Source: Oceanimonas sp. GK1 (GTDB taxonomy: Bacteria > Pseudomonadota > Gammaproteobacteria > Enterobacterales > Aeromonadaceae). From it: a stretch of 64,000 nt of DNA. Positions within the stretch are counted from its first letter, which is position 1; the number at the start of each line of letters is the position of its first letter. Below the pieces are notes generated by a model, which worked only from the letters and a program-made list of their open reading frames with translations, did no database searches and was not told where the DNA came from. Below are positions 63,554 through 64,000 of this stretch, in pieces. The stretch spans positions 3,179,001 to 3,243,000 of the forward strand of contig NC_016745.1 of assembly GCF_000243075.1 (NCBI RefSeq), in the 5' to 3' direction. Both the position numbers and the translations under genes were made by a program.

Positions 63554-64000
63554 ATGACCCACTGGGAAGGCATTAACGAGTTCATCAGTGTAGTGGAAAG
63601 CGAGAGCTTTACCGCCGCCGCCCGCCGCTTGAACGTGTCGGTGGCCCATGTCAGCCGGCGCATCAACCAGCTGGAAAAGCGGCTGGGGGCCAAACTGCTG
63701 TACCGCACCACCCGCAAGCTCAACCTCACCGAGACCGGGCGGCTTTACTATCGCCAGGTACGCCGGGTGCAGGATGAACTGCAGGCCGCCGAAGAGCAGG
63801 TGATGGCGATGGAAGGCAACCCGGCGGGCAAACTGCGCATTACCGCCCCGGTGTATTACGGCGAGCAGTTCCTGGCGCCATTGGTGAATGATTTTCTGCT
63901 GCGCTATCCGGAGCTGAAACTCGACATGGTGCTTACCAATCAGACGGTGGATCTGGTGCAGGACGGTTTTGATCTGGCCATTCGCCTGGGCACCCTGGGC
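63554..64000 (+). CDS. LysR-family transcriptional regulator (3' end outside window)
   Basis: 149 codons up to the right edge. The N-terminal winged HTH (FTAAARRLNVSVAHVSRRIN, then LEKRLGAKLLYRTTRKLNLT) and the start of the effector domain (GKLRITAPVYYGEQFLAPLV) are typical of LysR regulators. It is divergent from frmA, as LysR genes usually are from a target, so control of frmAB is plausible. Confidence 0.92.
   Translation, partial: MTHWEGINEFISVVESESFTAAARRLNVSVAHVSRRINQLEKRLGAKLLYRTTRKLNLTETGRLYYRQVRRVQDELQAAEEQVMAMEGNPAGKLRITAPVYYGEQFLAPLVNDFLLRYPELKLDMVLTNQTVDLVQDGFDLAIRLGTLG

Overview
The window looks like a chromosomal segment of a GC-rich gammaproteobacterium, most likely an aquatic or marine member of the Aeromonadales (Oceanimonas/Oceanisphaera-like). 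That is an inference from family content: an RfaH-type JUMPstart/ops element, group-2-type kps capsule export genes, a YjeH-type exporter next to an Lrp-family regulator, FrmAB formaldehyde detoxification and a CysNC fusion. No rRNA, tRNA or CRISPR was recognised.

Layout. (1) 1-7.2 kb, minus strand: a very large secreted peptidoglycan-binding protein running off the left edge, an SH3/glycine-zipper lipoprotein, a HelD-type helicase and an Lrp-family regulator. (2) 7.3-14.9 kb: a YjeH-like amino-acid exporter, a nucleotidyltransferase two-gene cassette (possible toxin-antitoxin), an HlyD/ATPase/ABC-2 export operon, a hipA-hipB-like module and a relic of a second ABC ATPase gene. (3) 14.9-18.7 kb: a CysQ phosphatase, then a hydrolase-cytochrome P450-small membrane protein operon. 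(4) 18.9-61.0 kb: one large capsule locus. kpsS lies at its left end and kpsC at its right end. A textbook JUMPstart/ops site precedes a lipoprotein gene and kpsD-kpsM-kpsT-kpsE. Then come glycosyltransferases, manC, two coiled-coil proteins, sulfotransferases, a three-domain GT4 enzyme, a hexose-6-phosphate mutarotase, a fatty-acyl-AMP ligase/ACP/thioesterase, a phosphomannomutase, more glycosyltransferases and rmlBDAC. Inside the locus, between rmlC and kpsC, sit a SLC13-type (probably sulfate) permease, cysD, cysNC and cysQ. (5) 61-64 kb: frmB and frmA, divergent from a LysR regulator cut by the right edge.

How it fits together. Mannose (ManC, phosphomannomutase) and rhamnose (RmlBDAC) precursors would feed a set of GT4 and GT2 glycosyltransferases. 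KpsS/KpsC would build the Kdo-lipid anchor and KpsMTED would export the chain. The most interesting reading is that this is a sulfated capsule. Three intact sulfotransferase-like genes and one degenerate one share the locus with genes for sulfate uptake, PAPS synthesis (CysD, CysNC) and PAP removal (CysQ), the set needed to run PAPS-dependent sulfotransferases. Two coiled-coil proteins, one with near-identical 201-bp internal repeats, could act as chain-length or assembly scaffolds in the way WbdD does for O9a. The centre of the locus (about 32.4-42.6 kb) is visibly AT-richer than its flanks, suggesting it was acquired or exchanged.

The window is rich in small repeats: a TTTATTGGA-bounded element, AGCTGTAAGC-type elements (one bracketing an S23/four-helix-bundle gene), CCCTCCCC/GGGGAGGG elements, and ATTCCC/GGGAAT palindromes, two of which lie in frame inside rmlB and kpsC.
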